Positions 31,952 through 44,800 of a DNA stretch of 64,000 bases are shown here, piece by piece. How positions within the stretch are numbered: position 1 is the first letter of the stretch; the number at the start of each line of letters is the position of its first letter. The stretch comes from Prunus persica. Lineage: Eukaryota; Streptophyta; Magnoliopsida; Rosales; Rosaceae. The DNA is taken from contig NC_034011.1 of NCBI RefSeq assembly GCF_000346465.2, positions 620,001 through 684,000 of the forward strand, written 5' to 3'. Under the pieces are notes generated by a model that was not told where the DNA came from, searched no databases, and saw only the letters and a program-made list of their open reading frames with translations. The position numbers and the translations under genes are program-made.

Positions 31952-34900
31952 ATGGCTGCTATAATAGCCCAGCTGGATGCTTCTTCCACCTTTTACCGGT
32001 GTTCTTATGATGTGTTCTTGAGTTACAGAGGCAAAGATACACGCAAGGGGTTTACGGATCACCTCTACAGGGCTTTGGAGCAGGCTGGATTCCACACCTT
32101 TAGAGACGATGATGAGATCAAGAGAGGAGCAAACATTGCAGCTGAGATACAGAGAGCAATACAAGAATCACGAGTATCGATAATTGTCTTCTCGAAGAAC
32201 TACGCTTCCTCAACATGGTGCTTGGACGAACTTGTGAAGATCATGGAACGTAGAAAAGCTGATGATGGACTCATGGTGATGCCAGTTTTCTATGATGTGG
32301 ATCCATCCCATGTTAGGAAGCTGACTGGTAGTTTTGCAAATGCGTTTTCTGGACCTGAAGAGCACTTCGAGGACATCGACAAGGTGGAGGGGTGGAGAAG
32401 AGCTCTTAGAGATGTAGCAGATCTGGGAGGGATGGTCTTAGGAGATCGGTAATTTCATTCCCAAAAACTTCTTACTCCATGGTTGATTTTTATTCTAAAG
32501 TATTTTCACTTCTCTAATTCCTCAACATAGTTTTTGGAAGGTATTTATATATTCGTCAACAATTAAGCACAATTCATTAGAATTTAAATGAATAATAACA
32601 GGAATCCTAGCTCAAAACAGCTACAATATGAAAACAAATTGCAAGTGCCTGTTGATTTAGTGTAATATTAGTGAAGCTTTATATATGGAATTAAGGTTGG
32701 ATTTTGCTTGTATTTTCTTTCAAGTAACTAAGTAGCAGTTTGAATTAGAAGATTCAATTGCTTACTACCCTATGCTCAATTGACAATACCATGGGGGCTA
32801 TCTTTCATTTCAATTGATGATATATCATCCGTTGCATTCTTCTAACTATAAACTCACACACAAACACTCAAACACTTAATGTATACTGTGATATCAACCA
32901 TTTATAGGTACGAGTCGCAGTTTATCCAAAATATTGTTGAAGAGATTGAAAATAAACTGAATCACACAACACCGAACATTTCTCCCTATGTGGTTGGAAT
33001 AGATAATCGTGTGCGAGGCATAAACATGTGGTTGAAGGATGGATCAAATGATGTTGGTGTAGCTGTTATCTATGGATGGGTGGAGTTGGCAAAACCACTA
33101 TTGCCAAAGCTGCTTATAAGCAGAACTTTGATGAATTTCAAGGTAGCAGCTTTCTTCCAGATGTTAGAGCAGCTTCAGAACAACCTAATGGTTTGGTTTG
33201 CTTGCAAAGAAAACTACTTTCGGATATCCAAAAAGGGAAAACAAAGAAAATATACAGCATAGATGAAGGAATGAGCAAGATCAAACTTGTTGTGCGTTGC
33301 AAAAGGGTTCTTATAGTCCTTGATGATGTGAACCACTCTGAGCAATTCAATGCAGTTCTTGGAATGCGAGAATGGTTTCATCCAGGAAGTAAAATTATCA
33401 TAACAACTAGACATGAAAATCTGTTAATTGATCATGCAGTTTATGCAATGTTTAAGGTTAAAGGATTAGGTGAGGGTGGAATCACTGGAGCTTTTCAGTT
33501 GGCATGCCTTCAAACAAGCGCATCCTATCAAAGGTTACATGAACCTTTCAAGATCTGTAGTACAACACTGTGAAGGCCTTCCACTAGCTCTCCAAGTTTT
33601 GGGATCTTCTCTATTTGGAAAAAGTGTAGATCTATGGCAAAGTGCATTACAGAAGTTGCACGTGATTCCTGATGACAAGATTCAAAAGATTCTTAGAATA
33701 AGCTTTGATTCTCTAAAAGATGATCATGACAGGAATTTATTCCTTCATATTGTCTGTTTCTTCATAGAAAAGAAGATGGGTTATACAATTACAGTACTAG
33801 ACAATTTAAATTTTTACACAAGGATTGGAATTCAAAATCTAGTTGATAGATGTCTAGTGGAAATTGATATAGACAACAGGTTGATCGTCTATCAATTACT
33901 TAGAGACATGGGAAGGGCAATTATTCGTGAAGAATCACCCGAGGACCCTGGAAAGCGTAGTAGAGTGTGGCATAAAGATTCCTCTGACGTTTTGAGAAAA
34001 TTAACTGTAAGAAACTTGCTCTCTTTTATATTTGTGCAATGCTTGTGAACTTGTTACTTACCAGATGTTCTGATTTCGTAGCAGGGAACAGAAACTATTA
34101 AGGGCCTCATGCTCAACCTTCCAAGCGAGGCAATATTTAGTACAAGTAACCAAAAGCGGCGCCATGTTGAAGACTTTGATGGAAATTGTTCGAGACGACG
34201 TCGACTTGGTTACTCTTGGATATCTATTAACTCTTCCTCAACAAATTCAACTGCTGCATCAAATGAGGTGGACTTCAAGGCAGAGGCATTTAGAAGAATG
34301 CACAATCTTGAACTGCTCCTGCTCGAAAATGTAAAAGTCAGTGGAGATTATGAAGATTTTCCAAAAAAATTAATATGGTTGTGCTGGCGAGGATTCCCTT
34401 TAAAATCAATACCAGAAAAATTTTATTTGGAAAATCTAGTTGGTCTTGACTTGCGAAATAGCAACCTACAACATGTTTGGAAGGGAACCAGGGTATGATA
34501 CTAATCTCTCTCTCTCTCTCTCTCTCACTCTTCACAAGTTTAGGTATCATTATATATACTCAACCAAACTAATTGCCATCTTTTTCAAACAGTTTCTTCT
34601 AGGACTGAAAATTCTTAATCTCAGTCATTCGCATAGCCTTGTGACAACCCCCGACTTGTCAGGAGTCCCTAACCTTGAGAAATTGATTCTTAAAGACTGC
34701 ATAAATTTGGTTGTGATTGATGAATCCCTTGGAAACCTAGAGAAACTCATCTTCTTGAATCTAAAAGACTGCAGAAGTCTCATGAAGCTTCCAACAAGAA
34801 TTACCATGTTGAGATCTCTTCAGGAACTTGATCTTTCTGGGTGCTCAAAGCTTGTGCTTCATACCAGTACGACTGCTGCTAATCACTTACACTTTACAAC

Positions 34901-36316
34901 TAGAGTTAGGAAGAAATTAAATATGTTATCAGAAAAAATATGGCAATCGACATGGTCATGGAGGTCATGGGTATCAACAAGAAATAAGCTTGAATTAGCC
35001 AGTTTGTCCATGGAAATCTGGCCAAATTGCTTAGGAACCTTAAGTCTGGCTGACTGCAATCTGTCAGAGATTCCTGGTGATCTTAGTATCTTGTCCTTGT
35101 TGAAGCATTTGAATCTAAGTAGAAACCCAATTCTGAGGCTACCAGAAAACATGAACGGTCTTATTATGCTCCAGACTCTTGAGATACAAGGTTGCGCAAA
35201 GCTACGCACTCTTCCAAAGCTCCCACGGAGTCTAAGAAAATTGCATGCAAGTTATTGTACATCACTGGAAAGAATAACGAGTCTACCAAACATGTTTGAA
35301 TCATTGGATTCAAGTCTTTGGAAATGCAAGAAATTAGTTGAAGTTCAAAGCTTGTTCGATATAAAACCGTTGAAAAGGGTTGACATAGAAATGATCAGGG
35401 ATATGGGCCTGTTTAATTTGGAATCCACAGGCGTAGGTACTGAGGTTGAAATGACCAATTACCTGACATGTACAACAAGGAACGGCCCCCTCCAGGTTCT
35501 CTCTCTGTCTCGGTCTTTGTCTCTCTGTATATAGTCTATACATATATACTCTCTCTCTCTCTCTCTCTCTCTCTTTATGTTTGCATAATTAACTTGTCAT
35601 TGGAATATATGATTTACATGAAACAGGGACTCTATGAATGTGGCATATTTAGTATTTTCGTTCATGGAAACAAGATTCCAGATCGGTTCACATACAGGAG
35701 CATGGGTAAATCTGTTTTGTCTATCATTCTACCTTCACATTTTAATCTCAAGATCCGAGGCTTAAATATATGTGTTATGCATTCACGCTGCCCATTTTGG
35801 TTTAGTAGTAGAAACTTTCTTAAAGTCAGTAATGAGACCAAAGGTCTTAAGTGGACCTATTGCCCAGTTGCAGCAGGTCTCCCAAAAAAGAACCAAGACA
35901 TGCTATGGCTAAGCCACTGGCGGTTTGAAAATGATGAATTGGAGGAAGGAGAACAAGTACATGTTTCAATAAATGAGGAATTTAGTTTCTGGGCAAAGGA
36001 GTTCTGTATCCAGCTTGTGTACGAGAAGGACCCATCAAATAGTGAAGATATAATAATCCAACAGGAAACACCTCCTTCGAGCCAGATTGCTGCTGTTGGA
36101 AATGTATCAGCATCAGCGTCCAAGTATCAATTCTGGACGGGCAAATACTTTCTATGTAACCATCGGGCTCGTATTCATCAACATCAATTCTCTAGGAGGC
36201 AGACGAACCCATCTTATCTTGAACATTACAAGCCCGAGACGGATACCTTTCATTACTTATTTGATCAAGATGTTCATCCTCAGGTCAATCATTCCATCTA
36301 TTCGGAAGAATCTTAG
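31952..36316 (+). pseudogene. TNL3: full-length TIR-NB-LRR gene broken by two single-base indels
   Basis: Exons 31952-32448, 32908-34006, 34085-34492, 34593-35495, 35627-36316 (3597 bp, ~1198 codons). TIR (FLSYRGKDTR, WCLDEL), LRR and C-JID (FVHGNKIPDRF) read cleanly. In exon 2 one G is missing at about 33074-33075, just where GMGGVGKTT starts, and one G is extra at about 33478. Between them the NB-ARC core (kinase-2 VLIVLDDVN, RNBS-B KIIITTRHE) is in another frame and the main frame stops at 33260-33262. The two changes cancel in length, so the rest of the gene is in frame. Both lie in short G runs, so assembly error is possible and the real gene may be intact. The MHD position reads VYQ (33887-33895). 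Intron 1 starts ggtaat, so its retention stops at once, leaving a 166-aa TIR-only protein. Confidence 0.85.
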
Positions 36317-37143
36317 ACTGCTCCACTCCTTTTATATATGACATTCCAACAGGAAACACCTCAATGTTTGTCAGCCTCAGCGTCAAAGTATCAAGTCTGG
36401 ACGGGCAAATACTTTCTCTGTAACCATTGTTTTTTTAATTTTTATTTTTATTTATTAAATATGAAACATTGCTAATTCACTATGATCACGCACCCATTAT
36501 TTCTCATTGTTTTTATCTTTGGTTTCTTCTCCCCTTTCATATAATACAAACTGCAATGTATAAGCTCTTTTTCTTCCACTCATTGCGGAGATAACTTTTA
36601 CAAGCGTGGCAGCTATCATGCATTCTTGAGTTTCAGAAGCCTTCAATTATATGCTATTGGTCAAGGGATAAGAAAATGGATGTTGGAGTGGACTTTACTG
36701 GGGCAAGTTTGGCAAGTTTGGGAGCCTACGCGGTGAGCAAAAATACACACTAAAATATTTAGTTATAAATGGAAATTTTGATATTTATAAAGTCAAAGCG
36801 TTTAGAATCAAAAATGGACAAAAGAAAAAAAAAACACAAGGTGAAATCTGGGAATCCTAAATTCCTAATTTGTTTGTCCACACGGCACGGGTATTCAAGA
36901 ATTAAATAAATAAATATTTTTTTTCTTCCTATTTTGTTTAAGAAAAGGATGAAATAAAAACTTTTGGCTTTGAAGGAGAGAAAAAGACAGCTGACTACAC
37001 TCTGCAGCAGTGCACATACTTAAATCTTTAAAGGTCGCTTTCTCTCTCTGTAATCTCCGCCATATCCAAATGGCTTCCTCAGCTCCTCTCTCTCAAACCA
37101 AACCCTACCAAAACCTCCATTAATCCCCACAACTCCTTCATCT

Positions 37144-37183
<40 letters not shown>

Positions 37184-37197
37184 GCTATATACCTACA
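36317..37197. other. TNL3-GUN1 intergenic region
   Basis: Bases 36346-36430 repeat the end of TNL3 exon 5 ('gacgggcaaatactttct'), a short tandem duplication beyond the stop. Near 36618 'tcatgcattcttgagtttca' is a degenerate copy of the TIR start. From 36541 on, the region is duplicated at 20209-20927. Its last ~200 bp carry the CT-rich leader of GUN1. Confidence 0.65.
37144..37181 (+). repeat. CT microsatellite in the GUN1 5' leader
   Basis: About 18 CT units end 16 bp before the GUN1 start codon. The duplicated copy at 20817-20918 has two longer runs. Polypyrimidine CT tracts just upstream of the start codon are common in plant leaders. Confidence 0.9.
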
Positions 37198-40100
37198 ATG
37201 GCTTCAACGCCTCCACACTGTTCAATCACAGCGACAAAGCCGTATCAAACCCACCGATACCCACAAAACCAGCACCTGAAATCTCAGCGCCAGAGCCGCC
37301 AAAGCAATCAATGGACGAAGCAACAAGTTTCCCTCCCAAAGCCTTTGCCTTTACCATCCCAAGCACCACGCACTGCCGCAAAAACACCCACTGCCACACC
37401 CACTTCCTCCTTTTCCTCTCTCTGCCCTCTCCCTCATCCAAAATCCGATCTTGTCACCGCTTTTTCGGGCCGCCGCTCCACACGATTCGTCTCCAAAATG
37501 CACTTGGGCCGCCCCAAAACTACCATGGGATCCTACCGCTCTCCGCTCGCCGAGGAGGCCCTGCACCAAGCCGTCCAATTCGGTAATGACGATCTTGCTC
37601 TTGATGATATTTTGCTTAGTTTTCACTCCAGGCTTTGCGGGTCTGATGATTACACTTTTTTATTTCGAGAGCTTGGGAATAGAGGAGAGTGTTGGAAAGC
37701 GATTCGGTGCTTTGAGTTTGCAGTGAGGCGTGAGAAAAGGAGAACTGAGCAGGGGAAATTGGCTAGTTCTATGATTAGTACTCTTGGTAGGTTAGGAAAG
37801 GTTGAGCTTGCTAAGAATGTGTTTCAAACGGCTGTTAATGAGGGGTATGGAAAGACTGTTTATACGTATTCAGCGTTGATTACCGCTTATGGGCGAAATG
37901 GGTATTGTGAGGAGGCTATCAGAGTGTTTGAGTCGATGAAAGATTCGGGCTTGAAGCCGAATTTGGTTACTTACAATGCAGTGATTGATGCGTATGGAAA
38001 AGGGGGAGTGGAGTTTAAGAGGGTAGTGGAGATTTTCAATGAGATGCTGAGAAATGGGGAGCAACCGGATCGAATCACTTATAATTCACTCCTAGCGGTT
38101 TGTAGTCGAGGCGGGCTGTGGGAGATGGCTCGAAACTTGTTTAGTGAAATGGTGGATAGAGGAATTGATCAGGATATTTATACGTATAATACCCTTATAG
38201 ATGCGATTTGTAAAGGTGGGCAGATGGATTTGGCATATCAGATTATGTCCGAGATGCCTTCAAAAAATATTTTGCCCAATGTGGTCACTTATAGTACTAT
38301 TATTGATGGGTATGCTAAGGCTGGTAGATTAGAAGATGCACTAAGTTTATTTAATGAAATGAAGTTTTTGGCCATTGGTCTGGATAGAGTTCTGTATAAT
38401 ACATTGCTTTCACTTTATGGGAAGCTTGGTAGGTTCGAAGATGCTTTGAAGGTTTGCAAGGAAATGGAAAGTGTTGGGATTGCCAAGGATGTTGTATCTT
38501 ATAATGCACTTCTTGGTGGGTATGGGAAGCAAGGGAAGTATGATGACGCTAAAAGAATGTACAATCAGATGAAAGAAGAACGTGTATCACCAAACATATT
38601 AACTTATTCAACATTGATTGATGTGTATTCAAAAGGTGGTTTGTATATGGAGGCAATGAAGGTTTTTAGAGAGTTTAAGCAGGCAGGGCTGAAGGCTGAT
38701 GTTGTGCTTTATAGTGAACTTGTCAATGCTTTGTGCAAAAATGGACTGGTGGAATCTGCTGTTTTGTTGCTTGATGAGATGACCAAGGAAGGGATTCGAC
38801 CTAATGTTGTCACTTATAATTCAATAATTGATGCTTTTGGTCGGTCAGCAACAACAGAATGTGCAGCTGATGCTGCTGGTGGCGGCATTGTGCTACAGAC
38901 AGAATCTTCATCTTCAGTTTCTGAAGGGGATGCCATTGGGATTCAGGTGGGAGATAGGGGGGATAACAGATTTATGAAGATGTTTGGGCAACTTGCTGCT
39001 GAGAAAGCAGGTTATGCAAAAACAGATAGGAAGGTTAGACAAGAAATCTTGTGCATTCTGGGCATCTTTCAGAAGATGCATGAGCTAGACATCAAACCAA
39101 ACGTTGTCACATTTTCTGCCATTTTAAATGCCTGCAGGTATATCTTTTTATCTTTCATATATGTCTTATCACATTATTGAGGACTGTGTTGCTTAAAGAT
39201 CCGTTAAAATCAAATTGAGCTGTGCATTACTAGATATTGAGATTTACGTGTGGCCTCCGTGTATTGGAAGGTCGTTGAGAGTTTTAGGCTACAATGCCCA
39301 TGATTAGATGGTTGGTTAGGAAATCTAATGTTGAGTACAATGTCAATGCTTTTATCTCTGTTTTGCCTTCCCCTAATCTCTTTGTATATGTAGTCCAATA
39401 GTCTCCCAGAAGGTATGGCTAATCTCTGTTTCAATGGCCTTTAAATGCAGCCGTTGTAATTCTTTTGAAGATGCTTCAATGTTATTGGAGGAACTCCGGT
39501 TGTTTGATAACAAAGTTTACGGTGTTGCCCACGGACTTCTCATGGGCTACAGGGATAATGTATGGGTTAAAGCTGAGTCTCTGTTTGATGAAGTTAAGCA
39601 GATGGACTCTTCAACTGCATCTGCGTTCTATAATGCTCTGACCGACATGCTATGGCACTACGGACAGGTAAGTTTTACCAATTGAGATGCCACCTTTTCA
39701 GGCTTTCATGGTTTTCCCTTTTGCCCATACGAAATGACGTCAATATGTTTTTTTGAAGTGTTTCAATATTTCTCTGTTTTTTTTAATAGAAACAAGGGGC
39801 GCAACTGGTTGTGCTTGAAGGGAAGCGCCGAAATGTATGGGAGAGTGTGTGGTCGAATTCATGCTTGGATTTGCATTTAATGTCTTCTGGGGCTGCCCGG
39901 GCAATGGTTCATGCATGGTTGCTCAATATACGCTCTATAGTGTTTGAAGGCCAACAACTGCCGAACCTGTTAAGGTTTGCATTTTTTTTCTTTTCATCAA
40001 ACAAATCACTATTCCATAATATTTTCGGTCAGAAAGTTTAGTGTTCTGGTCAATTCCGTGCAGCATTTTGACAGGGTGGGGCAAACATAGCAAAGTAGTA

Positions 40101-40328
40101 GGTGACAGCACCTTAAGACGAGCTATTGAGGCGCTTCTTACCAGCATGGGTGCACCCTTTCGGGTTGCCAAGTGTAACTTGGGTAGGTTTATATCAACGG
40201 GATCCATGGCTGCTGCCTGGTTAAGAGAATCCGGCACACTGGAGGTGCTTGTTCTTCACGATGACAGGACTTGCCCAAAAAGTGCAGATTTGGAGCAAAC
40301 CTCCAATTTGCAAGCCCTCGCCTTGTAG
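37198..40328 (+). CDS. GUN1: GUN1: plastid PPR-SMR protein, 4 exons, 868 aa
   Basis: GENOMES UNCOUPLED 1 integrates plastid stress signals to the nucleus and takes part in plastid proteostasis and protein import. Exons 37198-39137, 39451-39667, 39790-39974, 40064-40328 join in frame (2607 bp). Residues 1-~110 are Ser/Pro/Gln-rich and basic, a chloroplast transit region. Then [19 protein letters not shown], and from ~180 to ~560 a run of P-type PPR motifs ([47 protein letters not shown]). A Ser-rich linker separates these from one further repeat ([13 protein letters not shown]). The end is an SMR domain (LTGWGKHSK ... MGAPF ... [13 protein letters not shown]). Length is close to Arabidopsis GUN1 (about 918 aa). 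It borders the TNL cluster, and its 5' part has been copied into that cluster. Confidence 0.93.
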
Positions 40329-41897
40329 TAGTTGTATGTAACATATGACAATTTCTTGTATCCTTCTAAACATGTTTATAAATGTAATATATGTGTTATT
40401 ATCAGATTTTTCTAGCTTGATGCTCTCTTTTTAGTATCTGAATTTGGAATTTTGCAGTCTATTTTTCCATTAGGGGATGTAGCCTTCCAAATTTTATGGT
40501 CGGCAATGGAATATTTACCCACCAGTGTTTCCCAGAGTCCCTCAGTCTGATTCTTTCATGCCATGGTCCATGAGTCCATGAGGTAACTCAATTCGCATTG
40601 GGTGGGTTGGGAACGTGAAAACCCTGTGACTCCCGAATCCCAACACATGCTTGTTTCTAATGTGGTTTGGTGATTGATTTTCTACATGGAAATTAAAGAA
40701 TTGATTAAACAAAATGTTGGATTAACTGGAAAATGAGAATACTATTTTTGACACCCTCCCTATGCACAAGATCCCCTTGCGTTACGCATATGCTGAGGCA
40801 AGATAGCAAAGCCTCAATAAATCACCTAACGTTTATCTACACTAAACACCAATAAACACCACCTAAGGTTTATTGGTGTTGTCAGAAAACTCTTCACTTC
40901 TTCAAAAGATCAAATTGACCTCAATAATTAAACCTCGTGGGCGTGTATATGCCATCTGATTTTTTTGGGTAAACTTAAACGCAAGGGGTTTTGTAAAAGC
41001 AATTTAAAACCTCAACAGGAGTTGTAATTTTCAAAACCTCATGGAGTTACTATGAAAACACTAAAATCTTCGGAGTATCAATGTAAATAACTCTAAATCT
41101 TTTAACTACAGTTGATGCCCTAAACAACCTCTCAAGCTAACTTTGATTGAAATACAAATACAAAGCACTGCAACAAAACAAAAGACCCAAGATAGCAGGA
41201 GATTAAAAGAACTAATAAATAAATAAAACATATCTATAAATTATTGACTTAATCAGAACACATCCCTTTGCTTTATCTTTTCTTCGAGTGATTGTGCACA
41301 ATATGAAAAACTTTTTGCAAAAGCCAATCCACCTTAAGTAGATGTAGAAGATATTAAAAAATTTACTGAATACATGCGATGCGATGACTGATAAATGGAT
41401 AATAATATGAAAAAAGTACCACGATAATTCATGATGATTCCAACATCACCCACAATAAGAAACATTGCATAATCTGTTAGTTTGTAAGTGTAGCTTCAAA
41501 ACATACATACGCGTGCCCGTTGATCAACCGCTTGTGTTGGGGGAGAATTAAGAAATGTAATACCTTTCATGTCCCTAAATCCTATCCTTATGAATCGTCC
41601 CGTATGTCACTCACTTCCAAGTACAAGAATATTATCTTAAAATTGCATGTCCACTAGTGTGAAGGCCAAAAATTAGGACATGAGGGGCCTCAACCATGGT
41701 GGAAGCTTTTGCTTTTTATAAAAAATGCAAAATTTATATCACAAGACCTTACATGCCTACGTCACAGTTTGAGGAAATACCCTGAGTGGCTCTAATTTTC
41801 TAAAGCTCTTTCCTAGGCTAGTTCATCTTCAACCTCGAAACAGCAAGGGCAAAGCAGATCTAATATTTGTGCATTTCCATTAGGCACAAACTGACAT
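40329..41897. other. intergenic region between the 3' ends of GUN1 and NOMO
   Basis: The two genes converge here. No open frame, RNA gene or transposon end is convincing. A small hairpin ('aacaccaataaa' ... 'tttattggtgtt') lies at 40845-40881. Confidence 0.6.
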
Positions 41898-44800
41898 TCA
41901 GTAAGCCTTCCTTCTCAAAATTGGCCTCCGCACTTCCTTCTTTGCAGTTGTAGTGAATCCGGGTGTTGGTATTCCCACCGTGGCTTCATATAAATCCTTC
42001 AACCTTCAAGGTGAGGCATAATAAAAGTAGATAATAATTATAGCTAGTTCATGAGCACCAAAATGTCCAGAACCTGTCAAAAGTAGGTGTACTAGGAAGA
42101 AAAATAACATAACAAATACCTTGGAATACTGACAAACAGAGCAATCACTAAGACTCCAACAATAAGAGGGAAAACTGGTGCTGGAGTCAAATCCTGTAGG
42201 TCATGGAAGTAGAAGACGATAAGGAAACGAATGTTTAGTTAGTTTTTACTCTTAACCCACTTCATAGCCTCACATGCAAAAATTAAATCACCATAAACAA
42301 GAGTAAGCAACATGAAATCAGCAGCAACTAGGTTATATGATGACTTAAGAAAATAAAGATAGGGGCTCTATAACATAGGTTAATACCGTTGTACATTTAC
42401 AAGATTCGTTTAAAAACTATTGGACAATAAGTGGAACAAACCTGTTTGTGGTGATCCTCTTTAAACATGTATCTAAGTGGGCCAACATGTATATGAGTGT
42501 GCTTCTCTAAATCGACTTCGATAATCTCAGATTCAAACTTGTGGCTGCTTGATGGAAGACTAGACCGGAGCTGCAGAAGGTGCTTACCCTTAGGTAAGTC
42601 CTTCACCTGGAAAAAGTTGGAAAGAGGAAGAGGAAAGACAGACTCAATCCGAGAAACATCACTAGATGATTTGATTTCCACAAGTAGATGTGAATGCAGT
42701 TCCTCTATTCTCTTTCCTTCAACGTGGCAACTTAAAATAGTTGTCTCTGGCTGTTCAAAGACCAGAAAATCTAATGCTTTGATATCCTCGTAGCCAACCT
42801 ACAAATTTAGCAAAATGCTGAAATCAACATATATGAGAAGCAACATCAACAAAGGCTATTTTCCCATCTTCATTTTTCTTCTTCTTTTTCACTGTTTGCA
42901 TAAAAATTTCTAGAAACTAACCTTGACAGTAACAGATTCTGGTGATGCACGCTCAATTTTAGCGCTACCCAAACCATCTTTTTTTACTACTTTGATTACA
43001 TAGGTTGTGTCAGGAAGGAGTCCTCTCAAACGATAACTTCCAGATGAATCAGTCACTGTTTCCTCGTAAAAGCCCTTTGATTCTGATCTGGCTTCAACTA
43101 ACACACCTTCTTTTGGTTGGCCAGACAACAAAGTGACCACACCCATGGCACTGGGGAGAGTATAAACCAACTTAGATCTCACAGAAAGCATAAATTAGAT
43201 TTAAAATTGCATGTTTACACAGTTACACCATTCAAATTATAGAGTGCTATTTAATATTCAAAAAATAGACTACAAAAACTCGGACCATGCATGCTCTGAA
43301 AGATATGATGCAAAGTAGCATAAGATAAAATATAAAGTCCATTTGAAAAATAAAATAAAATTATTGATTAGAAGTCAAAATTACAGTAGCATACTAATCA
43401 CCAAAAGTAAACAATAATGACTAAAAAGGGAAGGAAAACAAAATCAATGAGGCACAGTTGTATTACATAAGCTTATACCAAGTGTTGGGGGCTCGATTTA
43501 ACTTTTATCCAGTCTTGGCAAAGGACAAATCCTAATTACTTCCACGTGGTTCAAAATTCTTACCATGAAAGAGAGAACGGTTTGCCACTGTTTATATGTG
43601 TGGAGGTAATAATAAAAAATAAATAAACATCCATACGATCACATATAAAAAGTATGGCTTTATTACAAACTAAATATAAGAGAAGACTAATGGAAAACCT
43701 GTAAGCCACTCGAGTAGCCTGGAAAACAGCTTCTCTAGACTCCCCAGAACCAAGATCAATCGCCAGTGCTGGAGGGGAAAAAGCAAACTCCTACAGGATG
43801 TCAGGAACAAAAAAGTCATTCGTCGGGTGGAGTGATTAATTATAACCTTAGCTTTGGGATAAAAGTGAACCATTTAATATTGGGGTTTTAGGGCCCTATC
43901 ATAGTTGTATCTTTTTATGATGACCAGTCTTTTGCAGTGGCGGATGTAGGATTTAATCATTAAGGGGAAAAACTTACACTCTAATAATACAAAAATTTAT
44001 GAGAAAAAGAGAGGCAGAGAGCTAACTAGCTTGTAAATCATATTAACAAAACTCTGAATTTCAAATTTCAAAGACAAACCAGGTTCAAAAAACCCATTGC
44101 ATGTAGTACTGAAAACTTGAATTTTGAAAGTAGAAACCAAATAAAAAATATTGTCCCGCCTTAAACAGTTAAAGTTGAAAACTAATTGGACAAAGTAAAC
44201 TGGTCAAAAGATCTAAGCCTGAACAAAAAAGGCATTGTATTTAGACTGAAATATATATATACACTATGGGCTTGTATAATTAGCTTAAATTTTTTTTTCA
44301 GTTCCAATGCTTTTTTAGCCACATACTCGGTGGAACTGATTTTTCTTGTCATATATTATTTCCAAACAAAGGTAAGCACTGCACATTAGACTAGTTTTGT
44401 TCTAAAACTCGTGTTGAAACTTTGGTACTGAACTGATTAACCAAATGTATTTTAAACTCAGAGCTGTAAAATGATGGATGCTGATTGTTGAACCAATGTC
44501 TTGTAACCTCAGAATGCGTTCAAAGTTACTTAACTCGTACATTCTGAATATCCAAAACAAGGACTTTAAAAGAAAGGGAATGCAGAATAGGAACAAAAAT
44601 AAAATAATTAGCATGAGCTTTTTATTTGGAGTGCATATGCTAGAAGGGTACCTTCAGCAGAGGACGGAGATAGAAAGTCCCAGGAAATAAGTTGTTAAAG
44701 AGGAAGGTTCCACCAGCTCCAGATACTGAGTTGTTTCTGTAGCCATCATCGCCACTCAAAGATAATAACACTGAAGGAATAGGCTCTTTAGCATCATCTT

